A stretch of DNA of 64,000 nt from positions 18,252-82,251 of the forward strand of contig CAJMLV010000009.1 in NCBI GenBank assembly GCA_905214345.1, in the 5' to 3' direction. The notes below the pieces were generated by a model. The model worked only from the letters and a program-made list of their open reading frames with translations. It was not told the DNA's origin and made no database searches. Of the stretch, positions 51,151 to 58,766 are shown in pieces; positions within the stretch are counted from its first letter, which is position 1, and every line of letters begins with the position of its first letter. The position numbers and the translations under genes were made by a program. The DNA is from an uncultured bacterium. Lineage in GTDB: Bacteria; Bacillota; Clostridia; Oscillospirales; Ruminococcaceae.

Positions 51151-51222
51151 TTCTCACCCGTGTTTCGCTATGGTATGATAGGTTCATATCTGGTTTTATA
51201 AGAGAGTCGCTGCGGCGGCTCT
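51151..51222 (+). promoter_or_regulatory. ABC operon leader with terminator-like hairpin
   Basis: A TATGAT -10 (51174-51179) with a weak -35 (TTCTCA, 51151-51156, 17 nt) precedes a leader with an 8-bp hairpin AGAGTCGC/GCGGCTCT (51203-51222) followed by TTTG, immediately before the AAAGGAGG ribosome binding site. It could act as an attenuator. Confidence 0.45.
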
Positions 51223-51244
51223 TTTGTCCGAAAGGAGGCGCGCC

Positions 51245-52021
51245 GTGGCGGCGATCATCCATACCGAAAAACTGCGCAAGGTATACGCCGTAGGCAAAGA
51301 GCGAGTCATCGCACTCAACGACGTAGACATCAATATCGAAAAAGGGGAATTCTGCTGCATCGTCGGCCAGTCCGGCAGCGGCAAATCCACCCTGCTGAAC
51401 CAGCTGGCCGGGCTGGAAAAGCCCACCCGCGGCAAGGTGTTCATCGGCAAGCATGAGATCAGCGCCATGGATGAGGACCAGCTGGCCAAGTTCCGGCAGG
51501 AACACCTGGGCTTTATCTTTCAGAGTTACAACCTGCTGCCCAGCATGACGGCGGCGGAAAATGTGGCCATGCCCCTGATGTTCAAGGGCATACCGCCCAA
51601 GAAGCGGCTGGCCATGGCCCGCAAGGAGCTCAAGACCATGGGTCTGGGCGGCCGTGCCAACCACCTGCCCACCGAGATGAGCGGCGGCCAGCAGCAGCGC
51701 GTGGGCATCGCCCGCGCCTTTGTGGGGCGGCCCAAGGTCATTTTTGCGGACGAACCCACCGGCAACCTGGACTCCACCACCTCCAAGCAGGTGCTGCACC
51801 GTATGCTGGAACTTTCCAAACAGGAGCAGATCACCTTCGTCATGGTCACCCATGAACCGTCGCTGGCAGCCTGTGCCGACCGCATCATCACCATTCTGGA
51901 CGGCAAGGTACAGAGCAACATCCGCCAGGAGGACGAGGTCAAGCAAAAGAACCGCGACGAACTGTTTGCCGCCATCCGGGATAACCTGGAGATCGGCGGA
52001 GCGGCATCCAAAGAATCATAA
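51245..52021 (+). CDS. ABC transporter ATP-binding protein (MacB/LolD type)
   Basis: A 258-residue ATPase. Walker A is VGQSGSGKST, the signature MSGGQQQRVGIARA, Walker B VIFADEPTG and the H-loop MVTHEPS. It belongs to the group that energises MacB/FtsX-type permeases. The start is a GTG at 51245, 5 nt after AAAGGAGG. It is the first gene of a three-gene operon. Confidence 0.95.
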   Translation: MAAIIHTEKLRKVYAVGKERVIALNDVDINIEKGEFCCIVGQSGSGKSTLLNQLAGLEKPTRGKVFIGKHEISAMDEDQLAKFRQEHLGFIFQSYNLLPSMTAAENVAMPLMFKGIPPKKRLAMARKELKTMGLGGRANHLPTEMSGGQQQRVGIARAFVGRPKVIFADEPTGNLDSTTSKQVLHRMLELSKQEQITFVMVTHEPSLAACADRIITILDGKVQSNIRQEDEVKQKNRDELFAAIRDNLEIGGAASKES

Positions 52022-52059
52022 TCAGAAAAAGGAATCATACATCAGAGGAGGACCTTTCT

Positions 52060-53595
52060 GTGAAACGATCTGTATTGAAACTGACGGCAAGCCTGCTGCT
52101 GGCCGCTGCGCTTTTTGCCAGCCCCGTCACCACCGCGCTGGCGGAGGGAACTGCATCCGGCAATACTTCCACGACCTCGCAGCCCGTCTCCACCCCCACG
52201 CCGGCTCCCACCGTTGCGCCCAGTCCGGAACCCACCGTATCCCCCGAACCCACGGTCACCCCCAGCCCGGACCCCACCCCCACCATTGACCCCAGTGTGG
52301 CCGACCCCAAAGGCAACGCCTATGTGGTGGCAGCCACCGTCACCGATACGGCGGGCGGCGAAGTTTCCACCGTCAACTGGGGTGACCGTGTCAACATCGT
52401 GCTGAAGATCGTGGACCGCGCCTCCGCCAAGTTCAACGTTCAGCCCGAAGAGATCGCCGCCCGGGTGAACTCCTCGGTATTCACCTTCACCGGCACGGCG
52501 GAAATCGGCCAGTTCTATGAGGAAAACGATGATCCCTCCGGCCAGAATGACCCCGCCTACAACTATTACAGCTATGTGCTGCTGTTCCGCGACGTGATCT
52601 ACAACGGCGGCGGTTCCGACTTCGCTGCCACCCTGAGTTACATCGATAACGCTCTACCCATACAGGATATCAATGTTCATATCGGCCAGTGCGTGGACGA
52701 AGACCCCAACGACCCCAGCAAGGCCCGTGCCCCCAGCCTGATCGTGCGGCAGTCCAGCTACGGCACCGAAACCATCACCGCGGGCAGCCCCTTCACCCTG
52801 TCCCTGACCATCTACGCCGCTTCCGGCACCGAGAGCCTGTCCGACGTGGTGGCTTCCGTCACCCTGCCCGAAGGCGTCACCATGACCGGCGGCAGCCTGT
52901 CCACCTATGTGGGGTCCATGAGCCCCCAGTCCACCCGTGACGTCAGCTTCAATCTGCAGGCTTCCTCCGGCTTTACCGGCGGCGTGGCCAACATCACGGT
53001 GAACCTGGTGGGCGCAGGCGCCACCAGCGGCAATTCCGTCACCGGTTCCACCACCATCTCGGTGCCCATCAGCCAGCCCGACCGCTTTGAGCTGGGCCAG
53101 CTGCAGATCAGCGACACCATCTATGTGGGCAACTCCACCACCGTGACCCTGAACTTTGTGAACAAGGGCAAGAATCCCGTTTCCAACCTGGAAGCTTCCA
53201 TCTCCGGTGAAAACCTGGGCGCCGACATGACCCAGCAGTACATCGGCAACGTGAACGCGGGCACCGAAAACAGCGTGGACTTTGACCTGATGCCCATGGA
53301 AGCCGGCCCCATGACCGGCACCATCACCCTGTCCTACGAGGCCGAGGACGGCTCCCTCAAGACGGTGACCAAGGACTTCTCCGCCACCGTTATGGATATG
53401 CCCACCTACGACGACATGGGCATGATGGACCCCGGCATGGATATGGAAGTACAGCCCGCCGGGTTCCCGGTCTGGGGCATCGTGCTCATCGTTGTGGCGG
53501 TCATTGCCGTGGCGGTGATCGTGGTGGTTGTGATCCGCAAGAAGAAGAAGGCAGCCGCCCTGGCCAGCCTGGAGGATGACGATGAAGATCTCTGA
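52060..53595 (+). CDS. Secreted multi-domain protein of the ABC operon (CARDB-like)
   Basis: A 511-residue protein with a signal peptide (1-28), a Pro/Thr-rich linker (about 40-80), at least two repeated beta domains resembling CARDB/COG1361 modules (for example YVGNSTTVTLNFVNKGKNPVSNLEA), and a C-terminal membrane anchor with KKKK. It is probably an extracellular partner or substrate-binding part of the ABC system. The permease gene begins inside its 3' end. Confidence 0.8.
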   Translation: MKRSVLKLTASLLLAAALFASPVTTALAEGTASGNTSTTSQPVSTPTPAPTVAPSPEPTVSPEPTVTPSPDPTPTIDPSVADPKGNAYVVAATVTDTAGGEVSTVNWGDRVNIVLKIVDRASAKFNVQPEEIAARVNSSVFTFTGTAEIGQFYEENDDPSGQNDPAYNYYSYVLLFRDVIYNGGGSDFAATLSYIDNALPIQDINVHIGQCVDEDPNDPSKARAPSLIVRQSSYGTETITAGSPFTLSLTIYAASGTESLSDVVASVTLPEGVTMTGGSLSTYVGSMSPQSTRDVSFNLQASSGFTGGVANITVNLVGAGATSGNSVTGSTTISVPISQPDRFELGQLQISDTIYVGNSTTVTLNFVNKGKNPVSNLEASISGENLGADMTQQYIGNVNAGTENSVDFDLMPMEAGPMTGTITLSYEAEDGSLKTVTKDFSATVMDMPTYDDMGMMDPGMDMEVQPAGFPVWGIVLIVVAVIAVAVIVVVVIRKKKKAAALASLEDDDEDL

Positions 53596-55048
53596 TCAGG
53601 TGGCGCTGGCCGCCAAGAACCTTTCCCGCCGCAAGGGGCGCACCGCGCTGACCGTGATCGGCGTGGTGGTGGGCACCTGCGCGGTCATCGTAATGATCAG
53701 TCTGGGCATCGCCCAGAACAAAGCCTATGACGAAATGCTGCAAAGCTGGGGCGACCTGACCCAGATCCAGGTCTACGGCGGAGGCGGCGGCATGGCGGTG
53801 TCCATCGGCGGGGTGACCTCCTCGTCCTCCTCGCCGGACCAGCCCGCCAAGCTCGATGACGAAGCGGTGAGCGGATTCAAGCAGATGGACCACGTCATCG
53901 CCGCCACCCCTTACTACGAAGGTTACAGCCTCAACGGCCGCATCAGCGCCGGGCGCAGCGACCGCTACCAGATGACCGGCCTGTACAACCTGTACGGCAT
54001 CGACCCCGCCGCCATGGAGCCCATGGGCTTCACCCTCACCGACGGCAGCTGGCTTTCGGATTCCACCTCCTACGGCAAAGGAAAGATTCCGGTGCTGGTG
54101 GGTCCCAATACCGGCTATAACTTTGAGGACACCCGCCGCAGCTACAACAGTTCCAAGCGGTACCGCTGGCCCGGCATGACCGATGCCATGGGCAACGAGC
54201 TGGAACCCTTTGTGAATGTGAGCAAGGACAAGATGACCCTGACCCTGACCAACGGCGACTCCGAGAATCCCAAGGAGGAAAGCTGGGAGCTGGTGGTGGT
54301 GGGCACTCTGGCCATGGACGAAAAGAACTACTGGACCCAGAGCGGCATCGTGCTCCGCCTCAAGGACATGAAGATGCTGGTGGAGGAGTACAACAAGCTC
54401 ATCAAGAACAACAACGTGGACACCGCTCAGTACAACCAGGTATATGTCAAGGTGGACGAGATCGACAACGTGGACGAGGTCAGCGAGGCCATCAAGGAAC
54501 TGGGCTTCGGCACCTATTCCATGTCCGACACCCGCAAGGAAATGCAGAAGCAGGTGGCCCGCAATCAGCTGATGCTGGGCGGCCTGGCGGCCATCAGCCT
54601 GTTCGTGGCAGCGCTGAATATCGCCAACACCATGACCATGGCCATCTACGAGCGTACCCGGGAGATCGGCGTCATGAAGGTGCTGGGGTGTGAGCTGCGC
54701 AACATCCGGCGGATGTTCCTCATCGAAAGCGGCTTCATCGGCTTTATCGGCGGCGTCGCGGGTGCGGTGTTCAGCTGGCTGGTAAGTCTGGTGCTCAACA
54801 ACCTGACCACCATCGCCGGGCTGGTGATGATGCTCCTGCAAAGCATGGGCATCAACGCCACCTTCGACATCAGTTCTTTGCTCAGCGGCGGCGGCATGTA
54901 CACCGGTTCCACCGTCATCTCCATCATTCCGCCCTGGCTGGTGGTGGCAGCCCTGATCTTTGCCACCGTCATCGGCGTGCTGTCCGGCATTGCACCGGCC
55001 AACCGCGCCGTGAAGATCAGCGCCCTGGAAGCCATCCGGCACGAATAA
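53582..55048 (+). CDS. MacB/FtsX-type ABC permease
   Basis: A 488-residue permease with an N-terminal helix, a large extracellular MacB_PCD domain and three C-terminal helices (FtsX). TRTREIGVMKVLGCELRNI-like TREIGVMKVLG marks the family. Start: ATG 53582, 6 nt after GGAGG, overlapping the previous gene by 14 nt. Such transporters move lipoproteins, peptides or act as mechanotransmission devices rather than true importers. Confidence 0.93.
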   Translation: MKISDQVALAAKNLSRRKGRTALTVIGVVVGTCAVIVMISLGIAQNKAYDEMLQSWGDLTQIQVYGGGGGMAVSIGGVTSSSSSPDQPAKLDDEAVSGFKQMDHVIAATPYYEGYSLNGRISAGRSDRYQMTGLYNLYGIDPAAMEPMGFTLTDGSWLSDSTSYGKGKIPVLVGPNTGYNFEDTRRSYNSSKRYRWPGMTDAMGNELEPFVNVSKDKMTLTLTNGDSENPKEESWELVVVGTLAMDEKNYWTQSGIVLRLKDMKMLVEEYNKLIKNNNVDTAQYNQVYVKVDEIDNVDEVSEAIKELGFGTYSMSDTRKEMQKQVARNQLMLGGLAAISLFVAALNIANTMTMAIYERTREIGVMKVLGCELRNIRRMFLIESGFIGFIGGVAGAVFSWLVSLVLNNLTTIAGLVMMLLQSMGINATFDISSLLSGGGMYTGSTVISIIPPWLVVAALIFATVIGVLSGIAPANRAVKISALEAIRHE

Positions 55049-55078
55049 AATCTTTCTGTTCTATTTTTCCCCACGCAG

Positions 55079-55114
55079 CAGCAGCGCCCCCGGCGAAAGG
55101 CGGGGGCGCTGCTG
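55079..55114. terminator. Terminator after the ABC operon and hflC
   Basis: Perfect 14-bp stem CAGCAGCGCCCCCG/CGGGGGCGCTGCTG between convergent genes, followed by TTTCTTTTC. Confidence 0.88.
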
Positions 55115-55144
55115 TTTCTTTTCCTTTCCCGGGAAAATGCCGGG

Positions 55145-56035
55145 TCAGGCGGCATGGTTATAGAAGATTTCGGCCAGAGGCGAAGTGCGGTCCAGGAACA
55201 GCACGTTGCTGCCGCTGCCTTCCAGGCTGGCCCGGGCGGCGTCCAGGCTGCGCACAAAGCTGTAAAATTCGGCTTTGGCAGGGTCTGCGTAGGCGGCGGA
55301 CAGAATCCGCATGTACTCCGCTTCTCCCTCGCCTTCCAGCTTTTCGGCATCGGCCTGGGCGGCGCTGAGCATGATCTGCACTTCCTTGTCGGTCTCGCTG
55401 CGGATCATCTGGGCGTCACTCTCGCCCTGGGCGGTATAGCTGGCGGCAATGTTGTTGCGCTCGCTGATCATCCGCTGATACACCGCCTCCTTGTTGTCGT
55501 CCGGCAAGTCCAGGTGCTTGGTCTCCACGGCGATGAGCTCCACACCATAGGCATCCAGGCTTTCGCCCACGCCTTCCCGGATGGCCCCGGCCAAAGCGCC
55601 GTTGCGGCCGCTGATGACTTCGGCCTGGGTCATGCCGGAGATGGTGTTCTTCATGCTGTTGTACACCAGGTTGGAAAGGCGGCTTTCGGCGTTGGCCACG
55701 CTGCCGTTCAGCGTCTGGATGAACCGCTGGGGGTCGGTGATCTTCCACAGGATGAAACTGTCGGCCACCATGGTCTTCTTGTCCTGGGTGATGACGTCGG
55801 ACACCGGCAGGTCATAGAGAAGCACGGTGTTGGGCATCTTGTCCACCGTCTGGATCAGGGGCAGCTTGAAGCTGATGCCCGGTTCCGAGCGGATGCCCAC
55901 CACCCGCCCGAACTGACGGATGACCGAATATTCGTTGCTGCGGGTCACGATCAGGCTGCTGCCCAACAGCAGCAAGGCCAGGATCACCAGGGCCACAACG
56001 GCCCCAAGGCCCGCCCGTTTTTTGGTTTGTTGCAT
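55145..56035 (-). CDS. hflC: HflC-like SPFH-domain protein
   Basis: A 296-residue protein with one N-terminal membrane helix and a prohibitin/SPFH domain (NEYSVIRQFGRVV, FILWKITDPQRFIQTL, ETKHLDLPDDNKEAVYQRM). With HflK it forms a large membrane complex that modulates FtsH. It follows hflK by 13 nt. The C-terminal part is coiled. Confidence 0.92.
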   Translation of the reverse strand: MQQTKKRAGLGAVVALVILALLLLGSSLIVTRSNEYSVIRQFGRVVGIRSEPGISFKLPLIQTVDKMPNTVLLYDLPVSDVITQDKKTMVADSFILWKITDPQRFIQTLNGSVANAESRLSNLVYNSMKNTISGMTQAEVISGRNGALAGAIREGVGESLDAYGVELIAVETKHLDLPDDNKEAVYQRMISERNNIAASYTAQGESDAQMIRSETDKEVQIMLSAAQADAEKLEGEGEAEYMRILSAAYADPAKAEFYSFVRSLDAARASLEGSGSNVLFLDRTSPLAEIFYNHAA

Positions 56036-56048
56036 GGTATACTCCTCC

Positions 56049-57032
56049 TTACTGGGAATCCTCCGCGGCAGCGGCCGCGGGGGCGATGTCGTTCAGATCA
56101 AACATATCCAGCCGCGTGCCGGAACCGTCGGTGATGACGACCCGCAGACCGGGCAGCACATCCTCCATGGCTTCGTAGTACATGCGCTGCTTGGTGATGG
56201 CGGGATACTTGATGTACTCCTCGTACATCTCATTGAAGCGGGCCACCTGGCCGTTGGCTTCGTTGATGCGGCTTTCCTTGGCAGCCTGGGCGTTCTGGCG
56301 CACCTGGTCCGCCTGGGCTTCAGCAGCGGGCAGCTGTTCACTGCGGTATTTGTTGGCGTTGTTCACGGCGGTTTCGGCGCCTTGCTTGGCGTTTTCCACT
56401 TCCTTGAAGGCAGCCAGCACCTCCGCCGTGGGCGGTTCGGCGTCCTGGATGGTCATGTTGACCACCTGCAGGCCGATGCCTTCCTCCTCAATGCGGGCAG
56501 CCAGCTTGTCCTTGACCTCGCTCTGGATCTGGTTCTTGCCGGTGGTGATCACGTCATCCACCGGGTACAGGCCGATGGTATCGCGGATGTAGCTCTGGGC
56601 CAGGGTGCGCAGGATGAGGGTGGGTTCCTCGCTGGCATACAGGTAGGCAACGGGGTCCACCACCCGGTATTCCAGGAAAAAGTCCACATTCACAAAGTTC
56701 AGGTCGCTGGTGATCATCAGGCTTTCGTTGGTGTAGGACTCGTTGGTCTGGGAATCATACCCGATGGGGATACCCTTGATGGTCATATCCACCTTCTGGA
56801 CCTGCTGGATAAAGGGGATTTTGAAGTGCAGACCGCTGGTGGAAACGGTGTGGGGCACGCCGAAAGTGGTGACCACGGCGTTTTCCTGCTCCCCGATGAT
56901 GTAGAATCCGTTGGCCAGCAGCAGCACCACCACCGCGATGCCCGCCGCCAGCAGGGCCAGCCTGCCCAGGCCGCGTCCCGCTTTGGCGGGGCCGTCCTGG
57001 CCGGGCATGGTAAAATTCATTTTCACGTTCAT
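56049..57032 (-). CDS. hflK: HflK-like SPFH-domain protein
   Basis: A 327-residue membrane protein: a short Gly-rich N-terminus, one helix and an SPFH domain (GEQENAVVTTFGVPH, FFLEYRVVDPVAYLY) ending in a helical region. First gene of the hflKC operon. Its leader is long and strongly structured and contains an intrinsic terminator, implying control by premature termination. Confidence 0.92.
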   Translation of the reverse strand: MNVKMNFTMPGQDGPAKAGRGLGRLALLAAGIAVVVLLLANGFYIIGEQENAVVTTFGVPHTVSTSGLHFKIPFIQQVQKVDMTIKGIPIGYDSQTNESYTNESLMITSDLNFVNVDFFLEYRVVDPVAYLYASEEPTLILRTLAQSYIRDTIGLYPVDDVITTGKNQIQSEVKDKLAARIEEEGIGLQVVNMTIQDAEPPTAEVLAAFKEVENAKQGAETAVNNANKYRSEQLPAAEAQADQVRQNAQAAKESRINEANGQVARFNEMYEEYIKYPAITKQRMYYEAMEDVLPGLRVVITDGSGTRLDMFDLNDIAPAAAAAEDSQ

Positions 57033-57127
57033 GGTTTTCTCCTTATCAGATGCTTTCTTTTCGGTACAGCCCGGGTCAGGGTCGGCGAGCAGCTCCGGGC
57101 GGGCCGCCGCCGAAACGAAAGGCTAAC

Positions 57128-57270
57128 AAAAAAAGACTTTTGCCCCAGGCTCATCACCTGTGGTAAAAGTCTTGTCAACCCTTGCCGGGGGCTTGGGCAT
57201 CCGAGCCTTTCGGCTGTGTTTGTCGGAACCCAACACAACTGGCGTTGTGCAACTACTCCCTTTCGTTAGC
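57128..57270 (-). promoter_or_regulatory. Structured hflK leader with terminator (riboswitch candidate)
   Basis: The transcript starts near 57268. It can fold hairpins CACAAC/GTTGTG (57234-57249) and a composite stem TTGGG/CCCAA with inner TCCGA/TCGGA and AGCC/GGCT (57193-57233), with GGGAGTAG near the 5' end and CAAGACTTTT near the 3' end. A terminator (GACTTTT/AAAAGTC, 57135-57171, then TTTTTTT) shares the CAAGACTTTT strand. The 5' end AACGAAAGG is also complementary to 57114-57122 beyond the terminator. GGGAGTAG and CAAGAC resemble yybP-ykoY manganese riboswitches, but the match is incomplete. Confidence 0.6.
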
Positions 57271-57274
57271 ATGT

Positions 57275-57303
57275 ATCATATCATATTGTTATTTTATTGT
57301 CAA
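57275..57303 (-). promoter_or_regulatory. hflKC promoter
   Basis: Minus strand TTGACA (57298-57303), 17 nt, TATGAT (57275-57280), close to consensus. Confidence 0.8.
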
Positions 57304-57355
57304 TATCAAGGTTTCACAATTCCCACACATTATTTTGTCGAAACCATACAAAAAA

Positions 57356-57384
57356 GCGGGCGGTCTTTTCAGCAGACCGCCCGC
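57356..57384 (-). terminator. Terminator after the second nitroreductase gene
   Basis: Perfect 10-bp stem GCGGGCGGTC/GACCGCCCGC with TTTTTTG on the minus strand. Confidence 0.85.
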
Positions 57385-57392
57385 AAAACCTC

Positions 57393-57977
57393 TTAAAACT
57401 CGCCCAGCAGAATGTCCTGCATCGCCCGTTTGGGAACGCAGTAATCGCGATTTTCGTCCAGATAATACCGCACGTCGTTTTCCTGCACAGGCACCAGATG
57501 GCTCTTGTGGGCCGGGTATCCCAGGGCCACCACGCTGTGCAGACGCAGCCGTTCCTGCTTATCCAATCCCAGCAGCGTCTTGATGGCCGGCCGGTCGATG
57601 GCCCCCATGATGCAGCTGCCCACACCGTGGCCCCAGGCTGCGGCGGTCAGGCTTCCCAGGGCCAGACCGGCGTCGGTGTCATTCACACCGGGCAGGCTTT
57701 CGTCCTGGAACACCGCAATGAAGGCGGTGGGCGTCTCCCCTGCCTTGGGCTGGCCCTGCTCCGGCGGCAGAAAGGCCGCCCAACGCACCAGACGGTTCAT
57801 CTCCGCCACCACGGTGGGGGTCTGGACCAGCACATACTTCAAGGTTTGCCGGTTGGCTCCGCAGCTGGCGATCCGGGCAGCTTCCAGGGCGTCCCGCAGC
57901 ACGGCTTCGGGCACGGGTTTGGGCAAAAACCGCCGGTAGGTGCGCCGCCCCCGCAGAAATTCCATCACATCTTGCAT
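57393..57977 (-). CDS. Nitroreductase-family protein
   Basis: A 194-residue FMN enzyme: RRTYRRFLPKPVPE and ASCGANRQTLKYVLV at the N-terminus, GVGSCIMGAIDRP in the middle and VVALGYPAHK near the end. It is shorter than the nitroreductase at 39394-40140 and only distantly related. Monocistronic with its own promoter. Confidence 0.9.
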   Translation of the reverse strand: MQDVMEFLRGRRTYRRFLPKPVPEAVLRDALEAARIASCGANRQTLKYVLVQTPTVVAEMNRLVRWAAFLPPEQGQPKAGETPTAFIAVFQDESLPGVNDTDAGLALGSLTAAAWGHGVGSCIMGAIDRPAIKTLLGLDKQERLRLHSVVALGYPAHKSHLVPVQENDVRYYLDENRDYCVPKRAMQDILLGEF

Positions 57978-58032
57978 AGGTTTCCTCTCCTTGCTATGTT
58001 GTTTCGGGCCCCGCCCGGTTTCCTTTATTTTT

Positions 58033-58060
58033 ATTATAACACAGCCCGTTCAGGAATCAA
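58033..58060 (-). promoter_or_regulatory. Promoter of the second nitroreductase gene
   Basis: Minus strand TTGATT (58055-58060), 16 nt, TATAAT (58033-58038). The -35 lies in the last codons of the upstream gene. Confidence 0.6.
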
Positions 58061-58742
58061 TCACCGTCTTTGTGCGGCCGATGCCCACCACCGCCGAAGC
58101 AAGTTGTTTCCAGGTACTGCATCCGCAGATGCCGTCTGCCGTCAGGCCGAAGCTCTTCTGTGCCCCTTTCAGGGCGGTGTAGGTCTTGCTGCCGAAAATG
58201 CCGTCCAGCGTCCCTGTGCTGTACCCCAGAGCGTTGAGGGCGTCCTGCAGGATCAGCACATAGGTGTTGCGGTCCCCTTTGCGGCAGGTGGGGTATCCGG
58301 CCGTGGTGTTGGGGCAGGCCGGTTTGCCGTAGCGGCGGTCAAAGTGTACCCAGGTGGGGGTCATGGACAGGGGCTCCACATACCCCCAGGCACCGGTGGC
58401 GGTGGCGGCGGCGTGGATTTTTTTGCGGTTGGCACTGGTGGTGGTCTGCCCCACGTCAAAAGCCACCCCCGCATAATGCTGGCTGGTGGTGCCGTGGCCG
58501 CCCTCCCAGATGCGCTTGAAGGCGTATCCCACCGGAATGCCCGCTCCGTAGCTGCGCCGGGTCAGGTTCCAGGCTTCCATGGCGGCGGTGGTGGTCCACA
58601 GAACCGCCGCGTTGGAGGAGCCCCGGAATTCCCCCAGGGTCAGGGTCTTTCCGTAGCTGTACGGCATGGGGTCGCTCTCGTTCATGTCCGTGTAGATCAG
58701 GAATTTGTTGGCGTACGCGTCATATACCAACAGTTTTGCCAT
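58050..58742 (-). CDS. M15-like D,D-peptidase with peptidoglycan-binding domain
   Basis: A 230-residue protein without an obvious signal peptide. The N-terminal two thirds has GHGTTSQHYAGVAFDVG and WVHFDRR, the His/Asp zinc motifs of M15-type peptidases. The C-terminal part is one peptidoglycan-binding domain (GYSTGTLDGIFGSKTYTALK). It probably trims peptide stems in cell wall. It starts 24 nt after the SpoIID-like gene. Confidence 0.82.
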   Translation of the reverse strand: MAKLLVYDAYANKFLIYTDMNESDPMPYSYGKTLTLGEFRGSSNAAVLWTTTAAMEAWNLTRRSYGAGIPVGYAFKRIWEGGHGTTSQHYAGVAFDVGQTTTSANRKKIHAAATATGAWGYVEPLSMTPTWVHFDRRYGKPACPNTTAGYPTCRKGDRNTYVLILQDALNALGYSTGTLDGIFGSKTYTALKGAQKSFGLTADGICGCSTWKQLASAVVGIGRTKTVIDS

Positions 58743-58766
58743 GGTGGATTCCTCCTTTGCGCGCCG

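Noticed and set aside
57128..57270. Firm call of a yybP-ykoY manganese riboswitch
   Set aside because: GGGAGTAG lacks one conserved G and the second ligand-binding loop could not be recognised, so the class is left open.
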